Shown piece after piece: positions 43,930 through 52,825 of a stretch of 64,000 bases of DNA. Under the pieces are notes generated by a model. It saw only the letters and a list, made by a program, of their open reading frames with translations, did not search any database and had not been told where the DNA came from. Location: the NCBI GenBank assembly GCA_905201915.1, contig CAJKQE010000001.1:43358-107357 (forward strand), in the 5' to 3' direction. Both the position numbers and the translations under genes were made by a program. Positions within the stretch are counted from its first letter, which is position 1. Every line of letters starts with the position of its first letter. Origin of the DNA: an uncultured Lachnospiraceae bacterium (lineage in GTDB: Bacteria; Bacillota; Clostridia; Lachnospirales; Lachnospiraceae).

Positions 43930-45549
43930 ATGAAAAGTTTATTGATTTTAGGTGCAGGCGGCTTTGGCCAGATGATTCAGGAAACAGCCAGACTGATTGG
44001 ATATGCAAAAGTAGTATTTTTGGATGATGCAGCAAAAGGTGAAGATGTAGTCGGAAAATGCTGTGATTATCAGGCTTTTTTAGGTGAATATGATACAGCG
44101 GTAGCAGCTCTTGGGAATAATGGTATGCGTCTTTATTGGACAGAAAAGCTTATGGAAGCCGGATATAAAGTACCGGCAATCATTCATCCGTCAGCAGTGG
44201 TAAGTCCAAGTGCACAGATTGGCAATGGAAGTTTTATTATGCAGCGTGCAGTAATTAATACCCATACAGTGATTGAGCATGGTGTGCTTGTAAACAGCGG
44301 CGCGGTTGTAGATCATGATTCTCATGTTGCAAAGGGAGCTCATATTGGATTGGGAAGTGTTGTGAAGGCCAACTGTAATATTGAAGAGAAACGGAAAGTA
44401 GAGGCAGGAGAGATAGTATTTTCTACTAGAAGGAAAATTGACGGCGTTACAAACAGAAACTTAGAAGATGCTTTATATGCTTTTGGATTTGGCAATCAGT
44501 GCAGTTATGTGAAGCCTTTCGGACAAGGTCATATTAATGAAACTTATGCTGTTTATATGCCTACAGAAGCAGGAGATGAGTTCGCATACATTCTTCAGCG
44601 AGTAAATAATAACGTGTTTAAAGATCCGGCAGGAGTTATGGAAAATATCTTCGGTGTAACAGAGTATCTTCGTAATGTTATTCGAGAAGAAGGCGGAGAT
44701 CCGGATAGAGAAACATTATCTTGTATTAAGACAAAGGATGGACATACTTATTTTGAGGATGATGAAGAACAGCCTTGGAGATGCTATCATTATATTCCGA
44801 ATTCTGTATGTTATCAGTTGGTGGAAGAACCGGAGCAGTTCTATCAGTCAGGAAATAGTTTCGGGCATTTTTTGAAGCAGCTGGGTAATTATCCGGCATC
44901 CAGCTTAAAAGAGACAATCCCTGATTTCCATAATACAGTGAAACGTTTTGCTAATTTCCAGCGTGCAGTAAAACGTGATATTAAAGACAGAGTAATTACT
45001 TGCCGTCCTGAAATTAAGTTTGCATTGGAAAGAGAAGCTGATTGTGGTGTTCTGGTAAAACAGCAGGAAGAAGGAAAGCTTCCGTTACGAGTAACACATA
45101 ACGATACAAAATTAAACAATATTTTATTTGATGCAGATACAGGAAAAGGGCTTTGTATTATTGATTTAGATACCATTATGCCAGGATTGGCAGCAAATGA
45201 TTTTGGAGACTCTATCCGTTTTGGCGCAGCTACAGCAGAGGAAGATGAAAGAAATCTGGATTTAATGCATTTTGATATTTCATTATACGAAATGTATGTG
45301 AAGGGATACTTAGAAGGTACAGATGGTGTGCTTACACCTGAAGAAATTGAAAGTCTTCCATGGGGTGCACGTTTAATGACTTTGGAATGTGGTATGCGTT
45401 TCCTGACAGATTACCTGGAAGGAGATACTTATTTTAAAACAGCTTATCCGGAGCACAATCTGGTACGTGCTCGTACACAGTTCCGTTTGGTAGACGAAAT
45501 GGAACAACAGTTTGAAAAGATGCAGGAGATTGTGCGCCAGTATTGTTAA
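43930..45549 (+). CDS. Fusion of PglD/NeuD-like acetyltransferase and NahK-like sugar kinase
   Basis: A 539-residue two-domain protein. Residues 1-170 (SLLILGAGGFGQMIQETARL, then hexapeptide coils from VVSPSAQIGNGSFIMQRAVI) match the short acyltransferase at 4064. Residues 185-539 are an aminoglycoside-phosphotransferase-fold kinase with N-acetylhexosamine 1-kinase features: KPFGQGHINETYAVY, YILQRVNNNVFKDPAGVMEN, catalytic VTHNDTKLNNILFD and metal-binding LCIIDLDTIMPG. The start has no good Shine-Dalgarno (GGAGAAG is 28 bases upstream). It may salvage amino sugars, phosphorylating C1 and acetylating. Substrates are inferred from family only. Confidence 0.8.
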   Translation: MKSLLILGAGGFGQMIQETARLIGYAKVVFLDDAAKGEDVVGKCCDYQAFLGEYDTAVAALGNNGMRLYWTEKLMEAGYKVPAIIHPSAVVSPSAQIGNGSFIMQRAVINTHTVIEHGVLVNSGAVVDHDSHVAKGAHIGLGSVVKANCNIEEKRKVEAGEIVFSTRRKIDGVTNRNLEDALYAFGFGNQCSYVKPFGQGHINETYAVYMPTEAGDEFAYILQRVNNNVFKDPAGVMENIFGVTEYLRNVIREEGGDPDRETLSCIKTKDGHTYFEDDEEQPWRCYHYIPNSVCYQLVEEPEQFYQSGNSFGHFLKQLGNYPASSLKETIPDFHNTVKRFANFQRAVKRDIKDRVITCRPEIKFALEREADCGVLVKQQEEGKLPLRVTHNDTKLNNILFDADTGKGLCIIDLDTIMPGLAANDFGDSIRFGAATAEEDERNLDLMHFDISLYEMYVKGYLEGTDGVLTPEEIESLPWGARLMTLECGMRFLTDYLEGDTYFKTAYPEHNLVRARTQFRLVDEMEQQFEKMQEIVRQYC

Positions 45550-45579
45550 AGAAATAAATTTTAGACGGAACAATGATAG

Positions 45580-45607
45580 GGGCTGTCGCTTCATGCGATA
45601 GCCCTTT
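45580..45607 (+). terminator. Terminator of the fusion gene
   Basis: GGGCTGTCGC (45580-45589) pairs with GCGATAGCCC (45595-45604), one wobble, followed by TTTATG. Confidence 0.7.
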
Positions 45608-45643
45608 ATGTAAGTAATTGATAGGAATGGGGGGATAAATTCG

Positions 45644-47020
45644 TTGTCAGAAAATACAGATAAAATTATCTTATTTGAACAGACACCAATTCCAAAAGCA
45701 GTTGTGAAGTTAGCAGTACCTACAATTTTAAGTTCTCTTGTTATGGTACTTTATAACTTGGCTGATACCTATTTTGTAGGTATGTGTAATGACCCAATTC
45801 AGAATGCGGCAGTTACTTTGGCAGCTCCGGTGCTTTTGGCGTTTAATGCAGTGACCAATCTTTTTGGAATAGGCAGTTCCAGCATGATGAGCCGTGCCCT
45901 GGGAAGAAAAGATTATGATACGGTGTATAAAAGCTCTGCATTAGGATTTTATTGTGCGGCAGTATCAGGTGTATTGTTTGCATTGGCATGTCTTGTCTTT
46001 AATATACCTCTGCTTCGTATGCTGGGAGCAAATGCAGATACTATGGCAGCCACAGGAGAATATTTAAAATGGACTGCTATTTATGGCGCAGTACCTGCTA
46101 TTTTAAATGTTGTTATGGCATATATGGTAAGAGCAGAAGGTGCAGCCTTGCATGCCAGTATGGGCACAATGAGCGGCTGTTTTTTGAATATTATTCTGGA
46201 CCCTATTTTTATACTTCCATGGGGACTGAATATGGGAGCGGAAGGTGCAGGACTTGCTACATTTTTATCTAATTGCGTTGCGTGTCTTTATTTCTTTGTT
46301 TTGCTTTATAAAAAGAAAAAAAGTACCTTTGTGTGCGTAAATCCAAAGCGTCTTTCTATGGATGGAAAGATTATCTATGGGATTTGTGCGGTGGGAATTC
46401 CGGCGTCCATTCAAAATCTTTTAAATGTTACAGGAATGACAATTTTAAATAATTTTACATCTTCTTTTGGCGCAGATGCAGTTGCGGCAATGGGAATTAC
46501 GCAGAAAATTAACATGGTTCCTATGAATATTGCAATGGGAATTTCTCAGGGAATTATGCCTTTAATCAGTTATACTTACTCCAGCGGTAATCATAAGAGA
46601 ATGAAAGGTACGCTGGTATTTGCAGCAAGAGCAAGTCTGGGATTTATTACCGTTGTAGCAGCTTTTTATTATTTAAGTTCTGCTCAGTTGACAGAAATGT
46701 TTATGTCTAATGAAGCAATTATTTCTTATGGAACAAAATTTTTAAGAGGCTTTTGCCTGGGATTGCCGTTTTTATGTATGGATTTCCTTGCAGTAGGTGT
46801 GTTCCAATCTGTGGGAATGGGAAAAGAAGCTCTTATTTTTGCTATTATGAGAAAGATTATTCTGGAAATACCGGCGCTGTATATTTTAAATTATCTGTTT
46901 CCTTTGTATGGTTTGGCTTATGCACAATTTGTGGCAGAAATAGTATTGGCAGCAGCGGCGGTTATTGTGCTGGCGAAGCTGTTTAAGAAAATTGAGAAAC
47001 AAAAAGTGATTGCCAGATAA
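45644..47020 (+). CDS. MATE-family efflux transporter
   Basis: A 458-residue protein with about 12 membrane helices in two repeats. It begins PIPKAVVKLAVPTILSSLVM and YNLADTYFVGM, the standard MATE opening; the second half restarts at CAVGIPASIQNLLNVTGMTI. The start is a TTG behind GGGGGGATAAA. MATE pumps expel drugs or metabolites using a sodium or proton gradient. No neighbour indicates the substrate, and it is flanked by terminators or promoters, so it is expressed alone. Confidence 0.9.
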   Translation: MSENTDKIILFEQTPIPKAVVKLAVPTILSSLVMVLYNLADTYFVGMCNDPIQNAAVTLAAPVLLAFNAVTNLFGIGSSSMMSRALGRKDYDTVYKSSALGFYCAAVSGVLFALACLVFNIPLLRMLGANADTMAATGEYLKWTAIYGAVPAILNVVMAYMVRAEGAALHASMGTMSGCFLNIILDPIFILPWGLNMGAEGAGLATFLSNCVACLYFFVLLYKKKKSTFVCVNPKRLSMDGKIIYGICAVGIPASIQNLLNVTGMTILNNFTSSFGADAVAAMGITQKINMVPMNIAMGISQGIMPLISYTYSSGNHKRMKGTLVFAARASLGFITVVAAFYYLSSAQLTEMFMSNEAIISYGTKFLRGFCLGLPFLCMDFLAVGVFQSVGMGKEALIFAIMRKIILEIPALYILNYLFPLYGLAYAQFVAEIVLAAAAVIVLAKLFKKIEKQKVIAR

Positions 47021-47039
47021 GGTGTTTTTGTGCTATACT
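47010..47039 (+). promoter_or_regulatory. queT promoter
   Basis: TTGCCA (47010-47015), 18-base spacer, TATACT (47034-47039). It overlaps the end of the MATE gene and gives a leader of about 200 bases. Confidence 0.55.
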
Positions 47040-47077
47040 ACCAATCGTTGTAAAGCCCATAAAAACAAGGTCTTAAG

Positions 47078-47120
47078 GGCTTCGCCGATTTCCGGCGTAA
47101 GCCAAATACCTATGGTATTT
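47078..47120 (+). other. Two adjoining hairpins in the queT leader
   Basis: GGCTT-CGCCG (47078-47087) pairs with CGGCG-T-AAGCC (47093-47103), and immediately after it AAATACC (47104-47110) pairs with GGTATTT (47114-47120). They lie in the long leader before the riboswitch and are not part of its compact fold. Confidence 0.5.
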
Positions 47121-47190
47121 GACTCTCGCGACATTCGCCAAATGGACGTGCAAGCACCTCCACATGGCTCATTGTTTCGCGGAAATGAAT

Positions 47191-47233
47191 CGAGTGTTCG
47201 CGACCTTCCACTCGTAAAACAAAACTAAAGGAG
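47191..47233 (+). ncRNA. preQ1-I-type riboswitch controlling queT
   Basis: The P1 stem is CGAGTG (47191-47196) with CACTCG (47209-47214), loop TTCGCGACCTTC, and an A-rich tail TAAAACAAAACTAAAGGAG. CCTT of the loop can pair with AAGG of the tail, which is the queT Shine-Dalgarno. This is the H-type pseudoknot of preQ1 class I switches, and binding would hide the ribosome site. The downstream gene is a queuosine-precursor transporter, the expected target. Found by eye; no covariance search was run. Confidence 0.75.
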
Positions 47234-47243
47234 AAAACAGAAT

Positions 47244-47738
47244 ATGAAAAACAAAAATGTGTCGTACTTAACACAGGCTGCAATGATTGCGGCAATCTAT
47301 GTGGTGCTTACTATTGTCTTTGCACCAATCAGCTTTGGAGAAATACAGGTTCGTATTGCCGAGATGCTGACGATTTTACCTATTTTCACACCGGCAGCAA
47401 TTCCGGGATTGTTTATAGGATGTCTGATTGGAAATATTACAGGAGGAGCGATTTTGCCTGATATTATTTGTGGCAGTATCGCAACACTTATAGGGGCAGT
47501 AGGAACGTATGCATTGAGAAAGCAGCATAGAGCAATCGCAATTTTGCCACCTATTTTGGCAAATACTTTGATTGTACCTCTGGTACTTCGCTATGCTTAT
47601 GGCGTTGTGCTTCCAATCCCATTTTTGGCATTGACAGTAGGAATTGGGGAAATTATTTCCTGCGGAATATTGGGAAATGTTTTGGCGGCAGTTTTGAAAA
47701 AATATAGCGGAAAAATTTTCGTGTCACAAAGAGCGTAA
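47244..47738 (+). CDS. queT: Queuosine precursor transporter
   Basis: A 164-residue integral membrane protein with five to six helices, of the QueT family of ECF substrate-binding components. Segments YLTQAAMIAAIYVVLTIVFA, FGEIQVRIAEMLTILPIFTP and IPGLFIGCLIGNI are characteristic. It imports preQ1 or a related base for tRNA queuosine synthesis, together with a general ECF module encoded elsewhere. AAAGGAG is 10 bases before the ATG and part of the predicted riboswitch. Confidence 0.93.
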   Translation: MKNKNVSYLTQAAMIAAIYVVLTIVFAPISFGEIQVRIAEMLTILPIFTPAAIPGLFIGCLIGNITGGAILPDIICGSIATLIGAVGTYALRKQHRAIAILPPILANTLIVPLVLRYAYGVVLPIPFLALTVGIGEIISCGILGNVLAAVLKKYSGKIFVSQRA

Positions 47739-47742
47739 GATG

Positions 47743-47789
47743 AAAAACTTCGGGGAGTTCAGAAAAACTGAATTCTTCGAAGTTTTTTT
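47743..47789 (+). terminator. Terminator of queT
   Basis: A long stem, AAAAACTTCG onward (47743-47762) with its imperfect complement ending CGAAGTTTTT (from 47768), followed by TTTTC. Confidence 0.85.
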
Positions 47790-47808
47790 CTCCTTCCAAT
47801 CATTTACT

Positions 47809-47837
47809 TTGACATACAATAGTCTGTATGCTAGAAT
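47809..47837 (+). promoter_or_regulatory. Promoter of the TPR/AAA gene and rsmA
   Basis: TTGACA (47809-47814), 17-base spacer, TAGAAT (47832-47837). Confidence 0.7.
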
Positions 47838-47936
47838 TAAATCAATTATGGAGTCTTATACCCTCAACAAGAATTGCAGATAAGAATACATATTTGAAAC
47901 TATATACAAATCAATAAATGTACAGAGGTGAATAAA

Positions 47937-50273
47937 TTGGATAAAAACGAGTACAGGGCAAGATTGGAGGAAATCAGTCAGTTAGTTGACAGACAGGATT
48001 ACAAAGGTGCCTTAAAAATTGTAGATACCATTGATTGGCGTAGAGTACGCAGTGCCAGAACTTTATGTATGGTAGGCGAGATATACGAGGCTAATAAAAG
48101 GTATGAAGATAGTCGAAAGCTTCTGCTCCTTGCACATCAGAGAGCTCCTATTGGAAAAACTGTTTTATACAGATTAGTTGAGCTTTCTATTAAAATGGGT
48201 GAATTTGATGAGGCATTAAATTATTATAAAAAGTTTGTGGAAATTTCTCCTAATGACAACAGTCGTTATATTTTAAAATATAAGATTTATAGAGCGAGAC
48301 GTTCACCAATTGAAGATCAGATTGCAGTGCTTCAGGAATATAAGAGCAGAGAATACACAGAAAGATGGGCTTATGAACTGGCACGACTTTATGCAAAAGC
48401 AGGTATGAAAGAGTCTTGTGTTGAGGAATGTGATGATTTGATTTTATGGTTTAGTGAAGGAAAATATGTTACAAAAGCCATGGAATTAAAAATGAGGTTT
48501 ATGCCTCTGACAGCAAAACAACAGGAGAGCTATAATAAAGCGAAAGGTATACCGGTTAGAGCAGTTGAAATACCAAAGACAGTGCCGATACGGGAAAAAG
48601 AGCCGTTAAATCAGCAACAGGATAAAGAAATAGAAGAAATATTAAAGAGCATTCAAGTAGGAGATTTGGCGCAGGAGGCAGTTATCCAGCCAAAACAGCC
48701 GGAAGACCTTCCGGATCGTGTGGCTCAGGGGCTCAGAGATGTTTTCCAGCCGAAAACAACAGTGGCAGAGGAAATGGAAACAGCAGCGACTAAAGAACCT
48801 TCTACAGCTACGGAAGAACAGGGATATATCGTTAAGGATTTAGAACCTGAAGATATGACAAAAGGCACTGAATTTAAGCCATTTCACCTTGGAAATGCCA
48901 TGACTATGGAAGTAAAAGCAGAAGCACCAAAATCAGAAATGTTTTCTTCTGATGGGGCAAAAACAGAAGCTTTTAAAACAGATACAAAAGGTCTGGAAAT
49001 TGATTTAGAAGCACTTCTGGCAGAAACAGCAAATGAATTAGCACAGGCAGTTGCCGAAGATACAGAAGAAGTTGCCGAGGAAGCAGTTGAAGAAGCAACA
49101 GAAGAAGTTGCTGAGGAAGTTGTCGAAGAGGCAGAAGAAGAAGCTACTGAGGAAGTTGTCGAAGAGGCAGAAGAAGTTACTGAGGAAGTTGTTGAAGAGG
49201 CAACAGAAAATATTCTTCCTGCGCCGGCAGCAGCAAAAGCTGCTATGATTGCAGAAAATCTGAGTGCTGTTTTTGAAGAAAAGGCAAATGAAATTGAAGC
49301 TTTGGCAGCAGAAAAAGAAGAGGAAGAAGCATCAGAGGAAGCAACGAGAGAAATACCTGTAGAAGAAGTCAAAGAAGCGATGGAAAACATTGATTTTACA
49401 CAGGATTTGGAGCAGGAAGAAAGTCATATAAAACGTGTGGTGGCTTCAGCCGTAGATGAAACACAGAAATCCACAGCTTTCCAGACAGCCGTAGAAGGAT
49501 TGATGCGTCATCATCTTACAGAAGAAGAACATAGAAGATTATTTACTTATTTTGCACCGGTTCCCGGTATGACACAGCAGATAAGTGAAGCCTTAGATAT
49601 TGCACAGGAATCAGCGTGTGATAAGACGTCTCAGGCGGGAAATATTATCGTTACAGGACGTGAAGGTTCTGGAAAAACAAGACTTTCAGAAGGGTTGATT
49701 AAAGCTCTTTGCAAAGAACGTCAGATGGAAGGCGCTAAAGTTGCTTTTATCACTGCAGAAGAATTGAATAAGAAAGATCCGATAGCTGTTGTAGGAAAAT
49801 TGTCAGGAGGATTTTTGGTAGTTGAAGATGCAGGAGAGTTAAATGGGGACGTAGTTGAAGATATGTCAAAGGCTATGGAATTTAAGACAAATCGTTTAAC
49901 TGTGATTTTAGAAGATTTGAAACCGGGTATCCGCAGCTTGGAGGAAAAATATCCTGAATTTATGAAAAAATTTGACTCTCGCATTGTAATACCGGTATTT
50001 ACCAATGATGAATTGGTATCTTTTGCAAAAACTTATGCCAAAGATCTGGGATATAAAATTGATGATATGGCAGTTCTTGCATTGTATACATTAATTGGAG
50101 ATAATCAGAACGAAGAAAATCCGGTTACAATCGGCACAGTAAGAGAAATGATGGATGAAGCGATTAAAAGAGCATCTAAAAAAGGACGCCGGTTAGGAAA
50201 GAAAGTAGCAAAACGTCATTTAGATGACGAAAGCGGCAGAATTATGCTGTATGAAAAAGATTTTGATATTTAG
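47937..50273 (+). CDS. TPR / acidic-repeat / AAA ATPase protein of unknown function
   Basis: A 778-residue protein. A GTG at 47928 is part of the ribosome site AGAGGTG, so the start is the TTG at 47937. Residues 1-200 are TPR-like helical repeats (RTLCMVGEIYEANKRYEDSR). Residues about 225-500 are low-complexity and very acidic, with tandem EEV-EEA units around 370-425. Residues about 555-778 are an AAA-type ATPase: Walker A VTGREGSGKTRLS, Walker B GGFLVVEDAGEL, then a helical lid. There are no membrane segments. It may be a cytosolic scaffold ATPase. It lies 15 bases before rsmA in the same transcript. Confidence 0.75.
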   Translation: MDKNEYRARLEEISQLVDRQDYKGALKIVDTIDWRRVRSARTLCMVGEIYEANKRYEDSRKLLLLAHQRAPIGKTVLYRLVELSIKMGEFDEALNYYKKFVEISPNDNSRYILKYKIYRARRSPIEDQIAVLQEYKSREYTERWAYELARLYAKAGMKESCVEECDDLILWFSEGKYVTKAMELKMRFMPLTAKQQESYNKAKGIPVRAVEIPKTVPIREKEPLNQQQDKEIEEILKSIQVGDLAQEAVIQPKQPEDLPDRVAQGLRDVFQPKTTVAEEMETAATKEPSTATEEQGYIVKDLEPEDMTKGTEFKPFHLGNAMTMEVKAEAPKSEMFSSDGAKTEAFKTDTKGLEIDLEALLAETANELAQAVAEDTEEVAEEAVEEATEEVAEEVVEEAEEEATEEVVEEAEEVTEEVVEEATENILPAPAAAKAAMIAENLSAVFEEKANEIEALAAEKEEEEASEEATREIPVEEVKEAMENIDFTQDLEQEESHIKRVVASAVDETQKSTAFQTAVEGLMRHHLTEEEHRRLFTYFAPVPGMTQQISEALDIAQESACDKTSQAGNIIVTGREGSGKTRLSEGLIKALCKERQMEGAKVAFITAEELNKKDPIAVVGKLSGGFLVVEDAGELNGDVVEDMSKAMEFKTNRLTVILEDLKPGIRSLEEKYPEFMKKFDSRIVIPVFTNDELVSFAKTYAKDLGYKIDDMAVLALYTLIGDNQNEENPVTIGTVREMMDEAIKRASKKGRRLGKKVAKRHLDDESGRIMLYEKDFDI

Positions 50274-50288
50274 TCAGGAGGAAAAAAT

Positions 50289-51155
50289 ATGACAGCCCCT
50301 TATCTGGGAAACCCTAAAAGAACCATAGAAGTTCTCCAAAAATATGATTTTGTTTTTCAGAAAAAATTTGGGCAGAATTTCCTGATTGATACCCATGTAT
50401 TAGATAAAATCATAAGTGCTGCAGAGATTACAAAAGATGACTTTGTACTGGAGATTGGTCCCGGAATTGGGACCATGACTCAGTATTTAGCGTGTGCAGC
50501 CAGAGAAGTTGTTGCAGTTGAAATTGATAAAGCATTGATACCAATCCTTGAAGATACGCTTCAGGAGTATTCAAATGTAACAGTTCTCAATGAAGATATT
50601 TTGAGAGTTGATATTAAAAAACTGGCAGATGAGCACAATGGTGGAAAACCCATTAAGGTTGTGGCAAATCTGCCATATTATATTACAACACCGATTATCA
50701 TGGGATTGTTTGAAGGAGATGTGCCCATTGAGTCCATTACAGTAATGGTACAGAAGGAAGTAGCAGACAGAATGCAGGTAGGACCGGGAACAAAGGAATA
50801 CGGAGCTTTGTCATTGGCAGTGCAGTATTATGCGGAGCCTTATATTGTAGCCAATGTACCGCCGAACTGTTTTATGCCAAGACCGAAAGTCGGAAGCGCC
50901 GTCATACGCCTTACAAGACATGCAGAACCTCCGGTAGAAGTAGCTGATACAAAGCTAATGTTCCGTATTATTCGGGCATCCTTTAATCAGAGAAGAAAAA
51001 CTCTTGCCAATGGTTTGAACAATTCTCCAGAGCTTTCTTTTGGGAAAGAAGAAATTCAAAGAGCGATTAAAGCTTGTGGATTTCCTGAGGGAATTCGAGG
51101 AGAGGCATTGACTTTAGAAGAGTTTGCTGCATTAACGAATGAATTTAGAAAATAA
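50289..51155 (+). CDS. rsmA: 16S rRNA adenine N6,N6-dimethyltransferase
   Basis: A 288-residue RsmA/KsgA. The N-terminal FQKKFGQNFLIDTHVLDKII, motif I LEIGPGIGTMTQYLA and the catalytic NLPYYITTPIIM are diagnostic, followed by PKVGSAVIRL and FNQRRKTLANGL. It dimethylates two adjacent adenines near the 3' end of 16S rRNA during 30S maturation. AGGAGG stands before the ATG. Confidence 0.97.
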   Translation: MTAPYLGNPKRTIEVLQKYDFVFQKKFGQNFLIDTHVLDKIISAAEITKDDFVLEIGPGIGTMTQYLACAAREVVAVEIDKALIPILEDTLQEYSNVTVLNEDILRVDIKKLADEHNGGKPIKVVANLPYYITTPIIMGLFEGDVPIESITVMVQKEVADRMQVGPGTKEYGALSLAVQYYAEPYIVANVPPNCFMPRPKVGSAVIRLTRHAEPPVEVADTKLMFRIIRASFNQRRKTLANGLNNSPELSFGKEEIQRAIKACGFPEGIRGEALTLEEFAALTNEFRK

Positions 51156-51168
51156 ATGAGAAACAGAA

Positions 51169-51207
51169 AAACATCGCAGAGAAGTGAGTCTGCGATGTTT
51201 TTTTATA
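51169..51207 (+). terminator. Terminator of rsmA
   Basis: AAACATCGCAGA (51169-51180) pairs perfectly with TCTGCGATGTTT (51189-51200), followed by TTTTTATA. Confidence 0.9.
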
Positions 51208-51381
51208 AATATTAAAGGAAGGAGAGTCGGCATCAACACCGACTTATGAAAAAGAAAATATAAAAATAATTTGCTCTGTATTATTTTTATGATATTAGTA
51301 TATCCTGGAAATGTGTTCAAAGCATGATAAACTTGTGAAGAAACCATGAACGAAATTGAAAACTTTTATGAATGTTTTATA

Positions 51382-52548
51382 TTAATGATTGAAAAAAGAA
51401 GGCACACAAGAGATTTGCAGTTGGTGGATATCTAAGAAGTTTTCAATAGATACTCGTGCTCCTCCTGAAAGACAAGAAAAATTGCCTAATTTAGAAGGAA
51501 TAATTTTGCAGTCTCTGTTTTGGTGTCTGGCTAGGCATTCTAAAATTCTGTGGTTTATATCTGGAATATGATTGGAAAAAGCACTGTTTAATACAATAAC
51601 ATCTGTGTTAAAGGTATTAATGATATTGTTAATACCAATGGAAATATATTTTACGAATAAATCCATCATTTCACCTGCAAGAGGTAGGTTTGCATCATAA
51701 TCTTTTAAAAATTCAGAGATTGTAACAGTTTCTTTTTTTTGTTGGGCAGCATAATTTTCCAAGATGGCTCGTTGGGAAGCATAAAGCTCAAAACAACCAT
51801 GATTTCCGCAAGGACATGGTTTTCCGTCGGGAAATAAAATGGTGTGTCCAAATTCTCCTGCGTAGCCATCTCGCCCTTTATATAAGCATCCGTTTACAAG
51901 AATTCCCATACCAATACCATCGTGTACATTAATATGTATCATGTTTTTATATTTGTGATGAAAAGCAGCTTCGCCCAGAACGGAGAGGTTTGCTTCGTTT
52001 TCTACAAAAACAGGGACTTTAAATATTTCCTCTAACTGTTTTCCAAGACCGACATCGGGAAGCGGATAGTAAGGTGTAAATAAAATTTCATTTTTTTGTA
52101 CGACTCCATAAATACCAATGGAAACGCCAATGATTTTATTTTGAAAATCAGCGCTTTCTTTTATATAGAACTTTAAAAGGCTTTTTAAGTGCTGAAAAAG
52201 ATTATCTTTTGGACAGAAGGGGACTTTTTTGATTTCCTGTATTTCTCCCTTTAAATTTGTTACAAGGGCAATGATTTGCTGAGGCTGTATTTCCAAAGAC
52301 AGGGCAAATCTATAAGATTTGTTAAATTCTAGCAGAATAGGTTTTCTTCCTAAAGAAGTCTGGGCGCTGCCTATTTCTTGTATAAAATGCTGATTTAGTA
52401 ATTCCTGTACGATATTTGAAATAGTTGCTTTGGTAAGGGATAGTTGCTTTGCCAGAGCAGCTCTGGAAACAGGGGGATTGTTTATAATAAATTCCAGTAC
52501 CAGACGGCGGTTATTATTGCGTATCATTTCCTGATTGGCGATGGACAT
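51382..52548 (-). CDS. ROK-family transcriptional regulator (NagC/XylR type)
   Basis: A 388-residue repressor. An in-frame start exists at 52596, but GAAGGAG 7 bases before the ATG at 52548 decides. The N-terminal winged helix (NPPVSRAALAKQLSLTKATI) precedes an ROK sugar-kinase-like fold with GVSIGIYGVVQ, HINVHDGIGMGILVNG, and the zinc motif PCPCGNHGCFELYAS. It is not next to a sugar operon, so the effector and targets are unknown; xylose, N-acetylglucosamine and similar sugars are usual for the family. Confidence 0.9.
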   Translation of the reverse strand: MSIANQEMIRNNNRRLVLEFIINNPPVSRAALAKQLSLTKATISNIVQELLNQHFIQEIGSAQTSLGRKPILLEFNKSYRFALSLEIQPQQIIALVTNLKGEIQEIKKVPFCPKDNLFQHLKSLLKFYIKESADFQNKIIGVSIGIYGVVQKNEILFTPYYPLPDVGLGKQLEEIFKVPVFVENEANLSVLGEAAFHHKYKNMIHINVHDGIGMGILVNGCLYKGRDGYAGEFGHTILFPDGKPCPCGNHGCFELYASQRAILENYAAQQKKETVTISEFLKDYDANLPLAGEMMDLFVKYISIGINNIINTFNTDVIVLNSAFSNHIPDINHRILECLARHQNRDCKIIPSKLGNFSCLSGGARVSIENFLDIHQLQISCVPSFFNH

Positions 52549-52825
52549 AGTAAAAGCTCCTTCGTATCTATTAAACTTTTTGTTCTTATCATACACTTTT
52601 ATAGGGAAAGGGGCAAGTAATTACAGTTCTTCTTTCGAGAACCTTTAGAGAAACTTTAGAAGTATATAGACAGAAATGTGGTATAATAGAAGTGTATTAG
52701 CTTATCGTCATATACGTGACGAATGATATTGGCAGGCCACGGCTTGATGAGAAAATGCTTTACGAGTGTTTTTGGGCTGGTACGTGGTACAATAAAATAT
52801 GTAGAATTTAAGGAGATTGAAAGAT

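Noticed and set aside
47010..47228. A 72-codon frame in the queT leader
   Set aside because: It runs through the predicted hairpins and the preQ1-type pseudoknot, has no ribosome site, and its codons follow the RNA pairing. It is treated as non-coding leader.
49051..49248. A Lys-rich 65-codon frame
   Set aside because: It is an out-of-frame reading of the acidic repeats of the TPR/AAA gene.
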